Assembly (NCBI GenBank): GCA_907164885.2
Contig: OU015503.1
Coordinates: forward strand, 65,701,068 to 65,765,067
From: Dolomedes plantarius
Lineage: Eukaryota > Arthropoda > Arachnida > Araneae > Dolomedidae
DNA length: 64,000 nt
Direction: 5' to 3'
In this document: in pieces, positions 51,832 to 63,758 of the stretch
How the letters are laid out: the number at the start of each line of letters is the position of its first letter
How positions within the stretch are numbered: position 1 is the first letter of the stretch
Program-made: the position numbers and the translations under genes
The notes under the pieces: model-generated
Seen by the model: the letters and a program-made list of their open reading frames with translations, nothing else
Database searches by the model: none
What the model was told of the DNA's origin: nothing

Positions 51832-53052
51832 CATTGAAGTGCCACTGCATTAGGGATAGCAAAGCCTATGCAAATTGTGTAGCGCTGCGCATCATGTATG
51901 CGCAAGTAAGGGCGGTGTGGTAACTGCATATATAGCGCGTACTGTGGATGTTCTGAATTAGTTGTTGGAATTGCCAGTATGGGTAAACTACCTGATTTAG
52001 ACGCCTTCGATTGCGGACAAATCGTAGGTGCGCGAAGCATGGGCCATTCAATTTCCGAAATCGTCAGGCAGCTAGGATTTTTAAGGTCGACAGTGTCAAG
52101 AGTATACCAAGAATAGATGGATGGTGGGAAAAAAAACTAGCGATCGGGCAAACTGCAAAGGACAATTAGCCTTGACAGTGCGTGGTGAGAGACGGCTCAG
52201 GCGTATTGTACGTAGCCAGCGAAGCCAAACATTAACTCAAATTACCACCCAGTTTAATGACGGTGCCAGTCGTACAGTCAGTAAACGGACTGTGCAACGC
52301 TCGCTTCACCGTATGGGTTTCGGGAGCCGTCGACCTACGAGAGTACCATTGCTCTATACTCGCCATCGGGCTGCACGTCTTGCCTGGGCAAGAGAACACA
52401 GAGACTGGAGTGTAGAGGACTGGAAACGAGTAGCATGGAGTGATGAGTCTCGATTCCGACTACTTAACGCCGACGGGAGGCTGAGAATATGGCGTCAAAC
52501 TCATGAAGGCATGGATCCTGCATGCCTGGCTGGAACTGTACAAGGGCATGGTGGCTCAATCATGGTCTGGGGTGTTTTTTCGTGGCACAGTTTGGGATCT
52601 TTGGTGCGTGTACCAACTTCCCTCAATGCAATTCGGTACGTAGAGTTGTAGGGTGATCACCTCCATCCGTTTATGCTGTTCTGTTATCCGCACGGTAATG
52701 GAGTTTTCCAGCAAGACAACTGTACCTCTCACAAGTCCCGGTTGGCTACTGGCTGGTTGGATGAGCATTCCTCTGACTTCTCTGTCATGAATTGGCCACC
52801 TAGAAGCCCAGACTTAAATCCTATTGAGCATCTTTAGGATGTTTTGGAACAAGGCGTGAAAGGCCATCACACAGCACCAAAGCACCTTACTGAATTATGG
52901 ACAGCTTTAGCCAATATTTGGCAAGCCATTTCCGTGGAACGTTTCCAGAAACTTGTTGAATCTATGCCTCGTCGTGTGGCAGCCGTTATCAAGGCCAGAG
53001 GAGGCCCAACTCGTTACTAGGTAGGTATCCCTAATTCAGTGGCACTTCAGTG
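51832..53052 (+). mobile_element. nearly intact Tc1-like transposon
   Basis: Ends CATTGAAGTGCCACTGCATT and inverted CACTGAAGTGCCACTGAATT, flanked by TA at 51830-51831 and 53053-53054. The 1221-bp element holds a single-exon transposase with only four disabling changes. Confidence 0.93.
51979..53020 (+). pseudogene. Tc1-like DD34E transposase, recently inactivated
   Basis: Starts MGKLPDLDAFDCGQIVGARS. HTH ISEIVRQLGFLRSTVSRVYQ; second DNA-binding block RTVSKRTVQRSLHRMGF; first Asp in VAWSDESRF; WGVFSWHSLGSL; second Asp in FQQDNCTSHKS; SPDLNPIEHL before the Glu. Ends ARGGPTRY, the usual Tc1 C terminus. Lesions: TAG after VYQE, a one-base excess in an A8 run at about 52130, TAG after YVEL, and TAG in place of Trp in EHLWDVLE. 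The rest aligns without gaps that I can see, so decay is young. Confidence 0.92.
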
Positions 53053-53054
53053 TA

Positions 53055-53660
53055 TATATATGAATGATATTAAGTCTACAGATTCTTATGGTGAGAATAA
53101 CCCTACTATTTTATAGTATTCCTCTCTATCTATCTATCTATATATAAATGTATATAAATATACGAAACGACAGAAACAATATTGTTATCGGAATTACATT
53201 TGCTTCAATGAATATTTTTAAAGTAAATTCAGAGTTGAAAACCAGTCCATGCGACTAATAAGAAGTAATACCGTAGTTTTCATCTCATCACAAAGTATCT
53301 ACGTGTCTGTCTATATTTAAACATAACAAAGAACTGGTTAAAAAATTAGCTTGAACTTATGCTGTATAATGTAAAAATATTTCAGTTATAAAACCAACGA
53401 TTAAATGACAACATTTTATAAAACTTAAATGAAATACATTTTACATAGCCCTTTGGACACTTTTGAAAAGTCTCTCATATAAAAAGTATTCAGAAATCTG
53501 TGAGTCATGTCCACATTACGCATTAGAAATATTTAATATACAGAAATGATTTTACAAAATGTACAAAAATATCGCGGACAGAGCACACAATTAAACATAA
53601 GTTCAGTAGTAGTTCACCTAATTGTTCATTAGTAGTTCACATTAGTAGAAAGATTTAATT
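53055..53660. other. AT-rich stretch
   Basis: Contains (CTAT)n near 53128-53148. No gene recognised. May be 3' untranslated sequence of the small exon that follows. Confidence 0.4.
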
Positions 53661-53712
53661 TCAACTGATGAGCAGTTTCGCAACTTCATCTCGTATACCC
53701 ATAGCTTCATTC
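53661..53712 (-). CDS. candidate terminal coding exon (orphan)
   Basis: Minus strand: pyrimidine tract, TATAG acceptor, then an open frame reading NEAMGIRDEVAKLLIS before a TGA stop. The sequence looks protein-like, but no upstream exon was found. A chance frame is possible. Confidence 0.2.
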
Positions 53713-54197
53713 CTATAAAAAAAAAGAAAAAGTGAAATTAAATTTTAGCAAACGAATAATTTAGCAGCTGAACGCACACACACACACACCACAAGAAAGA
53801 AAGAAAAGAAAAAAAAAAAAAAAAAACTGACAGCATTTTATGGATGAAACTTGTAACTCAGTAAATAACCTGCTTTTATAATTCTTTCACTCATACGAAG
53901 GAAAATTAAAAGAGCCATTTCAGACGTCGAACCCCTGGATCCCCCATTAATCAGGTTCGGGCATATTAAGTGATCGCCTCAAGTATCTAGAGCGGTGGTG
54001 CGCAAACAGTGGGTCGCCCAAAAAATTGGAGGGGTCGTGCATAGTTCGGAGTAAATTTATATCATACTCAATTATTTGAATAAAAATATACTTTAAATGT
54101 CCATAATTAGAAATTTTAACCTTTTTTTATGTGTTGAAAATATATGACGAGACATTGTTTCTGAAAGTATAATCCTTTCGGCCCCAATCTATAGATA

Positions 54198-54320
54198 CAG
54201 TGGCTCCCAGAAGTGTTCGTACACTTACGAATTTCAATGAAATAGGGGTCTATCCAGAAATTAAAATGAACATTTCAGAATGGGTGAACATTTCAGAATG
54301 GGGAACATTTCAGAATGGGG
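54198..54320. repeat. solo TIR of the 942-2592 Tc1 family with triplicated segment
   Basis: CAGTGGCTCCCAGAAGTGTT after a TA and the next ~80 bases match the TIR of the element at 942. GAACATTTCAGAATGGG then occurs three times in tandem, and the rest of the element is missing. Confidence 0.85.
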
Positions 54321-54545
54321 AAATTAAATTACATTAAACCGAATTAATTACTTATAATTGCTTTATTCCTTTAACGAGCAGTAGGAAAAAAACAAACCCA
54401 AGTTCCCATCCGTGACTATTAAAACATTAGATATCCACTTTAAACGGAACAAAATTATGGTAATTATCGCGAATTAAAAAATTATTTTCAAAGAGTTGTA
54501 TTTCCCTGTACTAAACTGATATTTCCCAGGAGATTTAGAAAAAAA

Positions 54546-54566
54546 AGGGGAGGGGGGGGGGGGGGG
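54546..54566. repeat. poly(G) run
   Basis: GGGGAGGGG then a continuous G run, unusual in this AT-rich DNA. Confidence 0.9.
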
Positions 54567-54805
54567 CCCATTTCCCTGCTGAGTATCGTGCCATTACGGG
54601 TTAAGTATTAAGAAAATTAACGTGCTTCTCAGTATTGTAATTACAATCAACCCCATCAGCCAATGATTTAATTAAGAACCGATAGTGAATGAAGGAAGAA
54701 CAACAGAGAGTCTGAAATGCTTAGTAATGCAAAAAGAGTTTTTAAGAAATATTCAATAAAATTTAAAGGCATTTAAAATCATTGCGAAAAATTTCAAACA
54801 CTTAA

Positions 54806-54975
54806 GGGCCTGTTCACATAGAATCCGTCACCGGCAGCGTTACTCGTATTGAAATACATTTAACCAATTACAGACATCCAAACGATTAGCCACGAAATTG
54901 TTAAGGTCTGTGATTGGTTTAAAATATGTTAATACGAGTAACGTTGACGCTGACGGATTCTATGTGAACAGGCCG
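54806..54975. mobile_element. fold-back MITE GGGCCTGTTCACA, copy 4 (variant body)
   Basis: TAA on both flanks (54803-54805, 54976-54978). Same first 16 bases as copies 1-3, but the arm continues GAATCCGTCACCGGCAGCG. Palindromic throughout. Confidence 0.9.
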
Positions 54976-55135
54976 TAACTGTTGTTTATAAATTTGCTAT
55001 TTTAAGGATTTTCAACTGGCGATCAAGTCAAAATTGTTTGCAATAAGTTTTGGACAATTTGTTACTATCCTTCGTCAAGCAATATAATATGCAATACTTA
55101 TGCATGTTGGGTGAAATGAATGGAGATCAGCTTAA

Positions 55136-55313
55136 GGGCCTGTTCACATAGGAGTCCGGTAGCAGTGCGTTAAAGGAGAGATGACGTTGAGACGAAAATA
55201 AACCAATCATAGGCGTTAAAAAATTCGTTGCTAATCGTTTGAAGGTTTGTCATTGGTTAAATATATTTCAATACTTTAACGCTTCGCTACCGGATTCCTA
55301 TGTGATCAGGCTC
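55136..55313. mobile_element. fold-back MITE GGGCCTGTTCACA, copy 5
   Basis: Left end intact, right end mutated (TGTGATCAGGCTC). The left arm resembles copies 1-3 (GATGACGTTGAGACGA), the right arm resembles copies 4 and 6 (TTGGTTAAATATATTTCAAT), so it looks mosaic. Confidence 0.82.
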
Positions 55314-56107
55314 TATCAGCTGCCCTAATATTATAGTAAATACTGAAGACAATGCCATTGTTGGTGCTTTCAAAGACTAGATACTCTATCAAACATTTAC
55401 TGGACTATTACTCGATTTATGACTGGAGACGGGTGTAGGATTTAAAAAAAAAGAGATTCTCACATAGATGACAAATACATAAATGCTGTAAATGAGACTA
55501 ATTGAAAGTCCCCCCCCCCCTTTAAACTGAGGAAGGTTTGATTTTACAATAACTTGCTCCCATAAACTCTTTCTATGTACTATAACTTTTTCAGGTACCT
55601 CAAGGCTGTTGTGGTCTAACCCTATTGGATTCACTCATCTCAATGTTCACCTATGGAGAAAATGTGTCCAATTATTGCCGACTTGGATTTCAAGATTTTT
55701 TTAAAAAAACTTTTACTCCGTAAGAGAGAAAGGAATTTTACACAGAGGGGCATTTTTCGTTTTTGAAAAAAAACATGCAAATATTTTTAAATTTAAATTA
55801 TTGGGGGGAAACATCTGGTGTAGTATGTTTTAAACGCTAATCAATTCCTTTGGTGGACGAAATTTATAAAATGAATCCTATTGCAAGATGCAGAAAAGTT
55901 TAGGCTATCTCAAAATACCCTTTTTATGGATTATCAGCATTTATGTAGCTGTCAATAGTAGACACATTTCCCCCATAGGTTAACATTGAAGTGAGAGAAT
56001 CCAATAGAGTTAGCCTTAAGTCGCAATTAATCCTCACAATTTTTTTTTTTTAAATGTAGAACTAGCATATTTAGTAAAGCAAAGTTTACAGTAATAAGAA
56101 AATAATC

Positions 56108-59100
56108 TTACTTAAGCATTGTCTCTTCAGTTTCAAATTCCATCTCACAGTTAGGCATGCAGTGGAAATCTTGGTTCAAATCTACCGGTTCCATTAAATC
56201 CAAACCTAGTTTAAGACAGATGTTATGCAATACAAAGCAAGCTGTAATGATTTTACAGCACTTTTCTGGTGCATAATGTAATGCACTAGATTTATGATGA
56301 AGACATTTAAATCTTTTTCTCACAGTAGCTGAGCATTCATGAACGACAGTCAGTGCTCTGTGTACATGATCATTGAAGATAAGCTCTTCCGATCTCTGGC
56401 AGTCTGGATATGGAACTAAGAGCCAGGGCTCTAACGGAAAAGTACTATCTCCAAGTAAATAGCTATTGGGCATAGGATTATCTTCCAGAATGCTTCTTAA
56501 GGAACTCTCTTGCCATATTGTAGAGTTTACTGCTGATCCTGGCCACATTACAACTGCATCAAGAATATAGAGATCAGAATTACAAACCTGAAAAATATAA
56601 AACATTGGCTGAATTAAATTAATAAGTCTTAAAGTAAGAAAAATGAGAAAATTTATAAATTTGACATTAGAGTTAGCATAGTTTAATCCCATTTTGGCAT
56701 CGCTACATGAGGCCAATGAGCTAAATTAATTTTGACAACCTTCCAGACAAAGAAGCTCTTTCTCCCACACACTGTGCCACCTTTAGTCTAAGATGGAGCA
56801 TCAATCAGTTGACAGCAGCAGATCATGAATTCCCAAACTGGGAGATTCAAGATGGATGAATAATGATAGGTAATTTTTCTCTCGGTATTTTCTAATCACA
56901 GATTAGCAAACATTCCATTTTTTAATTGTTTTATCATTAGAAAATAATCTTCAAATTCATAGTGTTGTTTTATTTCAGCATTTTCAAATAATGTTAATTT
57001 TGTAGTGATAAAAGTCAACTGTTTAATATCATGTAAAAAATTAACCCATGAAAAATTTAAATATAAAAAAAAGAAAGAAAAAGCAATAACTGACTGTAAA
57101 TTGTGTTGCGTGAGTAATGTTCCTGAGTTATCTGAATGTATTCATTTACCAAGTTCTAAAAGAAAGAAAGCGATATTTCTTATATAAAACATAAACATCT
57201 CAAAATTCTTTTGCTGTGTCAGAGATTCTTCCAATTTAAAAATAACAGTCTTTTTTCTTATTAGAAGGAAAATTCAGTGTTTATATTTTTCTATATCTAT
57301 ACAATTGTGGTTTTTTTTATCACTGTATCTTCCTCGGACTTGTGGTTTTTTTTTTCACTGTGGTGTGCAAACTTTTTTAAATAAAAAATCCCATGTCCCC
57401 AATGAAAAAATTTTGGTTGAAGCAAAATTTAAAAAATTGGGAAAATGTTAATACGAATAGAAAAAATAAATAAGCAAATTTTGGCAAACTATTTTTAAAA
57501 TTCAGATTTGAAAACCCTGTGTCACACATATAGGTGTGACATGGGGCAAATGGAAACAATATTAGTATAGCCTTTTGCTGGTGGAGTTCTTATTGTAAGA
57601 CTGTTTGACTTCTTATTTAACAATATAACATACATTTTTAACATAAAAAATATAAATAAAAATATGTAATTTTATAAAATTTATAGCATATTTTTTAATT
57701 AAATAATTCAATAGGATATAAATTTAATTCCAACTATCCAAGACCCCTCATTTTGACAACTGGTCCTCGATTGACAAGAGGTTAAGAACCACTGATTTAG
57801 GCCTTGTTCACATTGCATCTTTCAGTGTCAGCATAACTCGCATTGAAATAATTTTAACCAATCTCGGAACTTAATAGTTTCCTGGCTGATCAATTGGAGG
57901 CCTGTGATTGGTTAAAAATATTTCAATGCAAGTAACGTTGGTGCTGACGGATGCAATGTGAACAAGGCCTTAATCCCCCCCCCCCCATTTTTAACAATGA
58001 CTTTTTTCATTTTTGATTTGATTAAAGGCACAAGTATATATTTATTTTTGGAAGAAAAAAAAGAAATTGTTTAAATAGACATATTTAGAAAAAAGTCCCA
58101 TTGCTAGCCTCTACCATTTTTAGGAAACAGAACCCTACATTAGAGTATATGATCATCACAGTATAAATAAACTATATTTAAAATCACTTACCAGTTGTAC
58201 ATTGATCGAGTACTGATTTTTTCTATTTAGATAGTCGGTATAATCAAACACATGAGGTTTATTAATCAATATATGAATGCAATCCACAAGACCAATTACA
58301 TTAGGAATTTTACTTTGTCCATAAAATTTTGGTTCAGTAAAGGCAAGCTCTGTAGGACTAGGAAACTCTATTACTTTAGGCACAATTTCTAAGATAGCTT
58401 CAAGAAATGCCTCTAAATTTCTACTGATAGTTGCCTGTGAAACCTGTAAGATCTGATCTTCTCCTATTTGTGCCTGGAAACAACCAGATCCCAAAACTTG
58501 AAGAGAAGACAATATCTAAAAGAAAAAGTATAAACTATATTTTTTATAATTTAATAGAAATAGTGAATAGTTAACAAAACAAATAGGGAGACATTAACTA
58601 TGATGATTAAGGCATTTGAATGAAAAGTAAAAAAAGATTTTAAACTACTGGATAAAAAAAAAATATACACAGACGTAAAAATTACATTTATGTAAAGAGC
58701 TATGCATGTTTTAAAATATTAATGTTTCCACGTAACATTTTTTATCAAACTGTTTAGTATAATTTGATCATTCATACAACTGTATTTATTACTAAACTTT
58801 TGATTCAGTCTCACTTTAAAAATATAATGAATTACTCTTACATTTAAATCCAAATTAAATACAATAGGCATGAGAAATTGAAATATAATTTCCTTCATAA
58901 TACAAAATAATGTTTTAAGTCATACACACAATACTCAATTAAGCAATCAAAAAGCAGTATAATAAATGGCAAGATTAAACTGAAGTAAACTCTCATTATC
59001 ATATCACATTGTTTTTTGAACTTGCGTGTGAGACAATCTGCATAAGTAGTTTAATTGTATTCAAACATCATAAATTCAGAATTATTTTAGTATGTGAAGC

Positions 59101-62100
59101 ATTTTGGTACTTAAAACTATAATTAATTTCTGATCATTTTAGTCATAGTATTTGGATATTTCATACTAAAACTGCCCAAATTTATTGAACAGAGGGATAA
59201 AATTAGTATACAAAATCTCTTTTGTAGGAAGAGCAGAGATGTCATTACTTAGAAGGAGACTCCAGGTCCAATAACACATAAGGCACTTGCACAGTTATTA
59301 ATTCTCTTTTCTGTCTCTTAATACCACTGATCCTTGTCGTAGGCTCAGATTTAGGGAGTTTCACTACAAATCTATCAAGAGAAACTTGCTTCTGCTTATG
59401 TGTCAAAATTTTTCTGAAGTGAGGCATTGTTTGATTCATAATCAACTCCACATTTCCACTTGCTAGAGTATTGTTAAGGTGATACTTTTGAATAAAATTT
59501 TGTAATTCATCCCATTTAGAACAGATTTCAGCATGTGTGATGAATACTGAAGCATTTTTTTCACATCAAAATATGACGAGTACTGAAGCAGACAAGTACT
59601 GAGGTATGATTGTATTTTAAAATTTTAACCAATAAGGGAAAATCTCTCCCTTTAATGAAGCTCAGAGGTAATGTCACCTTTTGTCTATGATTTTTTCAGT
59701 TTAAATTCTTTAACATTTATCTTCCTTAGAAAAAAATTATGATTGTAACTTTAAGTAAGGAAGAATTTCTATAAATATTCATTTCTGTCTGCTTTTTTCT
59801 TTCTAGATGTTGATTGCTTGGTTTTTAATACTTTTATGACTATTTGCATAAGTGCCTAAATATATATCTGTGGTGTTATGGCAGATGAGGATAAGTCATT
59901 TTTTCATGTTTTCGGCAAATTAAAAAAGTAACTTTTGTTATGAAATATAAAAATCACTAAATTAAGTTTTCAATCCACATATTGTTTAGTTAATACTAAT
60001 ATTCAACCTCAAGCATATGGCTGATCTTCAATGAAAATTTTCAATTAGGGACTACATTTTTTTTTTTTTTTTTTTTGGGGGGGGGGGGGAGGGAGAAAGG
60101 TTGAGAAAAAAAATCAACTTTTGCCAAATTACAAATAACTTAGCCTTATTTGATAATTCCACATATCAGCTTTTGCCATATTAAAGAACTTATTTTATGT
60201 GTGACATATCAACTTAAAACATAAAATTGAATTTTTCGGACATATCAACATTTGCCCTAACACCACAGAATATATTAATCAAAGAGACTGTTATTAAAAT
60301 TAGGGAAAGAAAACAACAGAAAGCCTAACATCTTATCTACAATGTTAAGATTAATATCCAAAAGTTTATTTTTATTATGCATTCATATGAACTGAAATAA
60401 AAAGATAGACATACTCATAAAAGTGAAATTCAATAGCGATGGCTTCTTTTAATAAGATCGTATTTACATGAAAAAATGCTTATATTCAAATATAAGCATA
60501 TTTTTAAACAAAGATGGTAAACGTTTTATGAGTGATTTAAATATATTATAAGAATCAAAAATATTTCTCCAAGAAATGCAGTTCTATATTATTTATAAAA
60601 CATTGCATTACCTCTCTTCTCTATCATAGGTTGTTATGAATGTCTTAGTCTTGAGTAGTTTTGTGTTAAACGCAATAACTGGTGTAGAATATCTGTCACT
60701 GCTTTTTTATGCATTAAAGTAGTCCAGGTCTAAAAATTATAATTTCCCTCTCCAATCTAATACTATGTTAATAGTAATTTTATCAATTTCTCTTTTTATC
60801 ATTAATATATATCACATATCAAGTATTTTTATATCAAGGTATATTAATTTAGATTACATGTATAAACAACTGAGATATTATTATTTTGGTTTAATACTCA
60901 AACTAACACCTCTTTTAAAACAAAAATTCTTTACAGATAAAAATTATATCACACACTGAACTGAACTCCATTAAATGATGACACTAAATGCCATTGACAG
61001 GAAGCATCAAGTGTAAGGAGATGAATAAGATACTATCTGAATATATTTTGGTATGTTAATACAATTTCCAAGTCTGTGGATATAGCAGAATAAACATTCA
61101 CTGTTACTTTTGAAGAAAATACTACATGTTCCAAAAAAAGTTTTCTTACTATAAATCTTGGAAACAAATTCATAGCTAAGGAAAGTACTTATAAATGAAA
61201 GCTAGGCTCAGCTCAGTAACTAATAACTGTGGGTGTGAAGTTATTTATGATTATTTTCAATTAGAATATACAAGGTTATATGAAAATTTATGCATACGAA
61301 GAACTTAACAATGTTATAACAATATCCTTTTGCACTTATAAATAAGTTCCTCCCATTTACACAAAAAACTTCATGCTTCTTACATACAAAACCTTAGATC
61401 TCGAAATTCAGAGCATCTACAAATAAACATACACACTAGCAAATAATCAAGCATGTCATATTGGTTGATAATCTACTTGACATGACCATAATATACACTA
61501 ACACATAGCCTGTACACATGTTACCTAATTTAAACTTCTTGCACATATTTATACAGATTAAAAAAAAAAGAATATAAATTACAGCTGGTTTTAAAATGAT
61601 TATAGAATGAACTGAAAGACATGGAAATTGGAGTGCTGAGAGACATTTAGATTTAGGAATTGAAAAAATTTATAAGGGCCTTGAAGAAAAGAAAAAAAAA
61701 AGAGAGAAAAACACATGCAAATCAAATGACTGTCTTTCTTATATAGTTCAATCTCCCAAATCCGAACGTTTTAATAAATGGCCAATTTTACTTTTCCATT
61801 TTACTGATAGATGTCGCTACCAAAATGATCAGTTAAAAAAAACCTTTTTTTTCAAGGAAGTGACAGCAGTGAATTTGAAGGCTTTCAAGTGTCTGAGAAA
61901 TAAGCTGAACTAGCAGAATTAGTAGAATGGGAAAATACAGGTAATATTAACTGGATAAATCGGACATGCAGGAAGTTTTAGACATCGACGAAAATGTGCC
62001 TATCGTCGGTTCTTTGGGTGATTCTGAAATTATTGATAGTGTGGTAAATAACAAAGGTTATGATGACAGCGATCATGAAAGTGATTCAGAATGCAGGGCC

Positions 62101-63758
62101 GCCCAGAGGGGGGAACTGGGGCACTTTGCCCCAGGCTCCCAAAAAATTTTTTCAAAATTTATTTATTAGACTTTCTACGAAAGAAAATTCTGAAACTTGT
62201 ACCATACTTCAAAATACTCTTCTGAAAAAAGGGGCCCACCAAAAATTAAAAAAATTATTCGATTAATCAGATTTCTCTTACTACAAAATAGTCTTCTGAA
62301 AAATAGTTTTGGGGCCCCAAACAGAAGTTTGCCCCAGGCCCCATAAAGTCTCTGGGCAGCCCTGTCAGAATGTCCCGAAAATGAAAGAATGTCAACGGAA
62401 GACCTGATAAAATCATTAGATAAAACAATATTGGGCTTAGAACACTGGAATTTTATCCCAGAATATGATATTATGGCAGTATGTAGGAGTCAAGAAAAAA
62501 TAATTTCTAATAAGCCAAAACTAAAGCAACAGACATTATTGACTGAAATGTTAAAATTATAATGTAACTATATGTAAACTAGTAAACTATGCACTTATGT
62601 TCTGCATTCAGGTTTATTTAATAATTAAACCATTTTACATGTATTTTTTAGTATGTTTATTTTTTCCTTTTGTAGTTGTTTTTCATCTTTGTAGTGTTAT
62701 TTAAAATCCTCTCAAATCCGGAAAATTCACAAATCCGTAATTGCCGTGTCCTGAACGATTCCAGATTTGGGAGGTTGTACTGTAGCAGGAAATTTATGAT
62801 CCAGAATATGATTTACAAATAATTAGCTTGTCACCTACATGACTATTTGAACAAAAAAATGCTTATCAGCTATTCTTAAATACGTAACTCAAATGTTCAT
62901 TGTGTTAGTTGGGTTTTGTAAGCAATTTGTTGATAGAAAAGCATGTCAGCAAACTCCTGTAGAACAAAATTACACATATATTACTCAAAGAATAAGAACA
63001 AAGAATAGTACTTCCATAAATTTATAATCAATGAATGAAACATTAGAAATATGAATTCTTAATAGTAGGTGACATAGAAAAAATTTTGTGTTACAAATAA
63101 ATGTATTTTTAAAAAAGGTTTCATCAAACTGGACAAATTAAGTATACTGTAACGCATAAATACAGCCTTGTCATTTTAACAAAATCTTTATTTTCATCAG
63201 GAATTCCCACAACTACAAGAAAACTTGAAAACAATTCATGAAAAGCAACAACTGGCTTATTGTGCCACAGACTGAAGCCAAAATAATATAAACACAAAAA
63301 TGGGTGCAACAAAGCTACTGCTGCCATAAACCTACAAGTATACAAAATTAAAACTAGATTTGCTTTTATGGTGGGTACTAATGTTAACAATAAAAATATG
63401 TTTATGGGAAGAGCGGGCAGAAAAAATTTACCTTTTCTTTCTAACAATTTTTATGCTCCAGGAAGGACATAATAATGGGGGTTGAATATGATTACTCATT
63501 ACATTCATTATATAGACAATAGAAAACTACTTAAAAAAATACCTGCAGTTCTACAGGATAACCTTGATTTCTCTTCATTATAGGTCCAATTAAATCGCTA
63601 AGGTACTGAATACCCTTCTGGTTAAGGCAGAACTTTTTTCTAAACTCAATTTCACTAAGGCTAAAAGGGTTTTGCAAATCTTTCAATATTTTCTTAGAAA
63701 TACTATTACGTTTGCGCCTACGTTCGATAATACGCAATGCCGCTACGTAAGCAGCCAT
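56108..63758 (-). CDS. HARBI1-like nuclease gene (DDE_Tnp_4 family)
   Basis: Three exons in frame: 63758-63543, 58515-58192 and 56587-56108, giving 339 residues (human HARBI1 349). The start MAAYVAALRIIERRRKRN has good context (AAGAATGG). Exon 2 has the HTH-like GEDQILQVSQATISR and ends after VIGLVDCIH (first catalytic Asp, residue 150) and YTDYLNRKNQYSINVQL. Exon 3 has MWPGSAVNSTIW, YLLGDSTFPLEPWL (second Asp, 227) and VVHECSATVRKRFKCLH, then YAPEKCCKIITACFVLHNIC. The expected Glu of the VIE block aligns with His263 (Glu264 follows), so cleavage activity is doubtful. Large introns of 5.0 and 1.6 kb, which hold other transposons, suggest a host gene rather than a compact element. No Myb-like partner gene was seen. 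Confidence 0.85.
57353..57796. mobile_element. hAT-like MITE remnant
   Basis: Left CTGTGGTGTGCAAACTT and inverted right CAGTGGTTCTTAACCTC resemble hAT ends (CAGTGGTTCT type). Interior AT-rich. No clean 8-bp duplication, so the call is tentative. Confidence 0.4.
57800..57969. mobile_element. fold-back MITE GGCCTTGTTCACA, copy 6
   Basis: TTA on both flanks (57797-57799, 57970-57972). The body matches copy 4 (CAGCATAACTCGCATTGAAA and inverse). Lies in intron 2 of the HARBI1-like gene. Confidence 0.88.
58520..59240. other. intron 1 sequence of the HARBI1-like gene
   Basis: AT-rich with no recognised element. Confidence 0.5.
59245..59560 (-). pseudogene. Tigger/pogo-type transposase C-terminal fragment
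   Basis: Minus strand reads AEICSKWDELQNFIQKYHL, then NVELIMNQTMPHFRKILTHK and QKQVSLDRFVVK, ending VPYVLLDLESPSK and stop. This Cys-x3-Trp helix followed by an HFR-x3-L-x4-KQ-SLD tail is the C terminus of Tigger-type (DDE_1/CENP-B-like) transposases as I know them. The catalytic part is absent. Lies in intron 1 of the HARBI1-like gene. Confidence 0.6.
59565..61743. other. AT-rich intronic stretch
   Basis: No gene recognised. A poly(T)-poly(G) junction lies at 60058-60089. Confidence 0.5.
61850..62562 (+). pseudogene. Tigger-like transposase C terminus, split by a hAT MITE
   Basis: GSDSSEFEGFQVSEK, stop, then a frame beginning MQEVLDIDENVPIVGSLGDS and an acidic DDSDHESDSE, then the MITE, then PENERMSTEDLIKSLDKTIL, LEHWNFIPEYDIMAV and a Lys-Gln tail LKQQTLLTEMLKL with stop TAA. 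The acidic linker plus short helical tail is typical of pogo/Tigger C termini. The HTH and DDE domains are deleted. Confidence 0.72.
62094..62364. mobile_element. hAT MITE with perfect 8-bp duplication
   Basis: Ends CAGGGCCGCCCAGAG and inverted CAGGGCTGCCCAGAG, flanked by TCAGAATG on both sides (62086-62093, 62365-62372). Inner GGGGCCCC-type blocks resemble the insertion at 43979. Confidence 0.95.
62790..63540. other. intron 1 sequence near the first HARBI1-like exon
   Basis: AT-rich. The minus-strand frame at 63124-63447 is Leu-rich but lacks splice or family support. Confidence 0.45.

Larger units (their letters stand above)
61744..62782 (+). mobile_element. Tigger/pogo-like element remnant
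   Basis: Left (T/C)AGTTCAATCTCCCAAATC and inverted right CAGTACAACCTCCCAAATC resemble Tigger ends, flanked by TA (61742-61743, 62783-62784). It holds the C-terminal transposase region only, which is interrupted by a hAT MITE. Confidence 0.82.
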
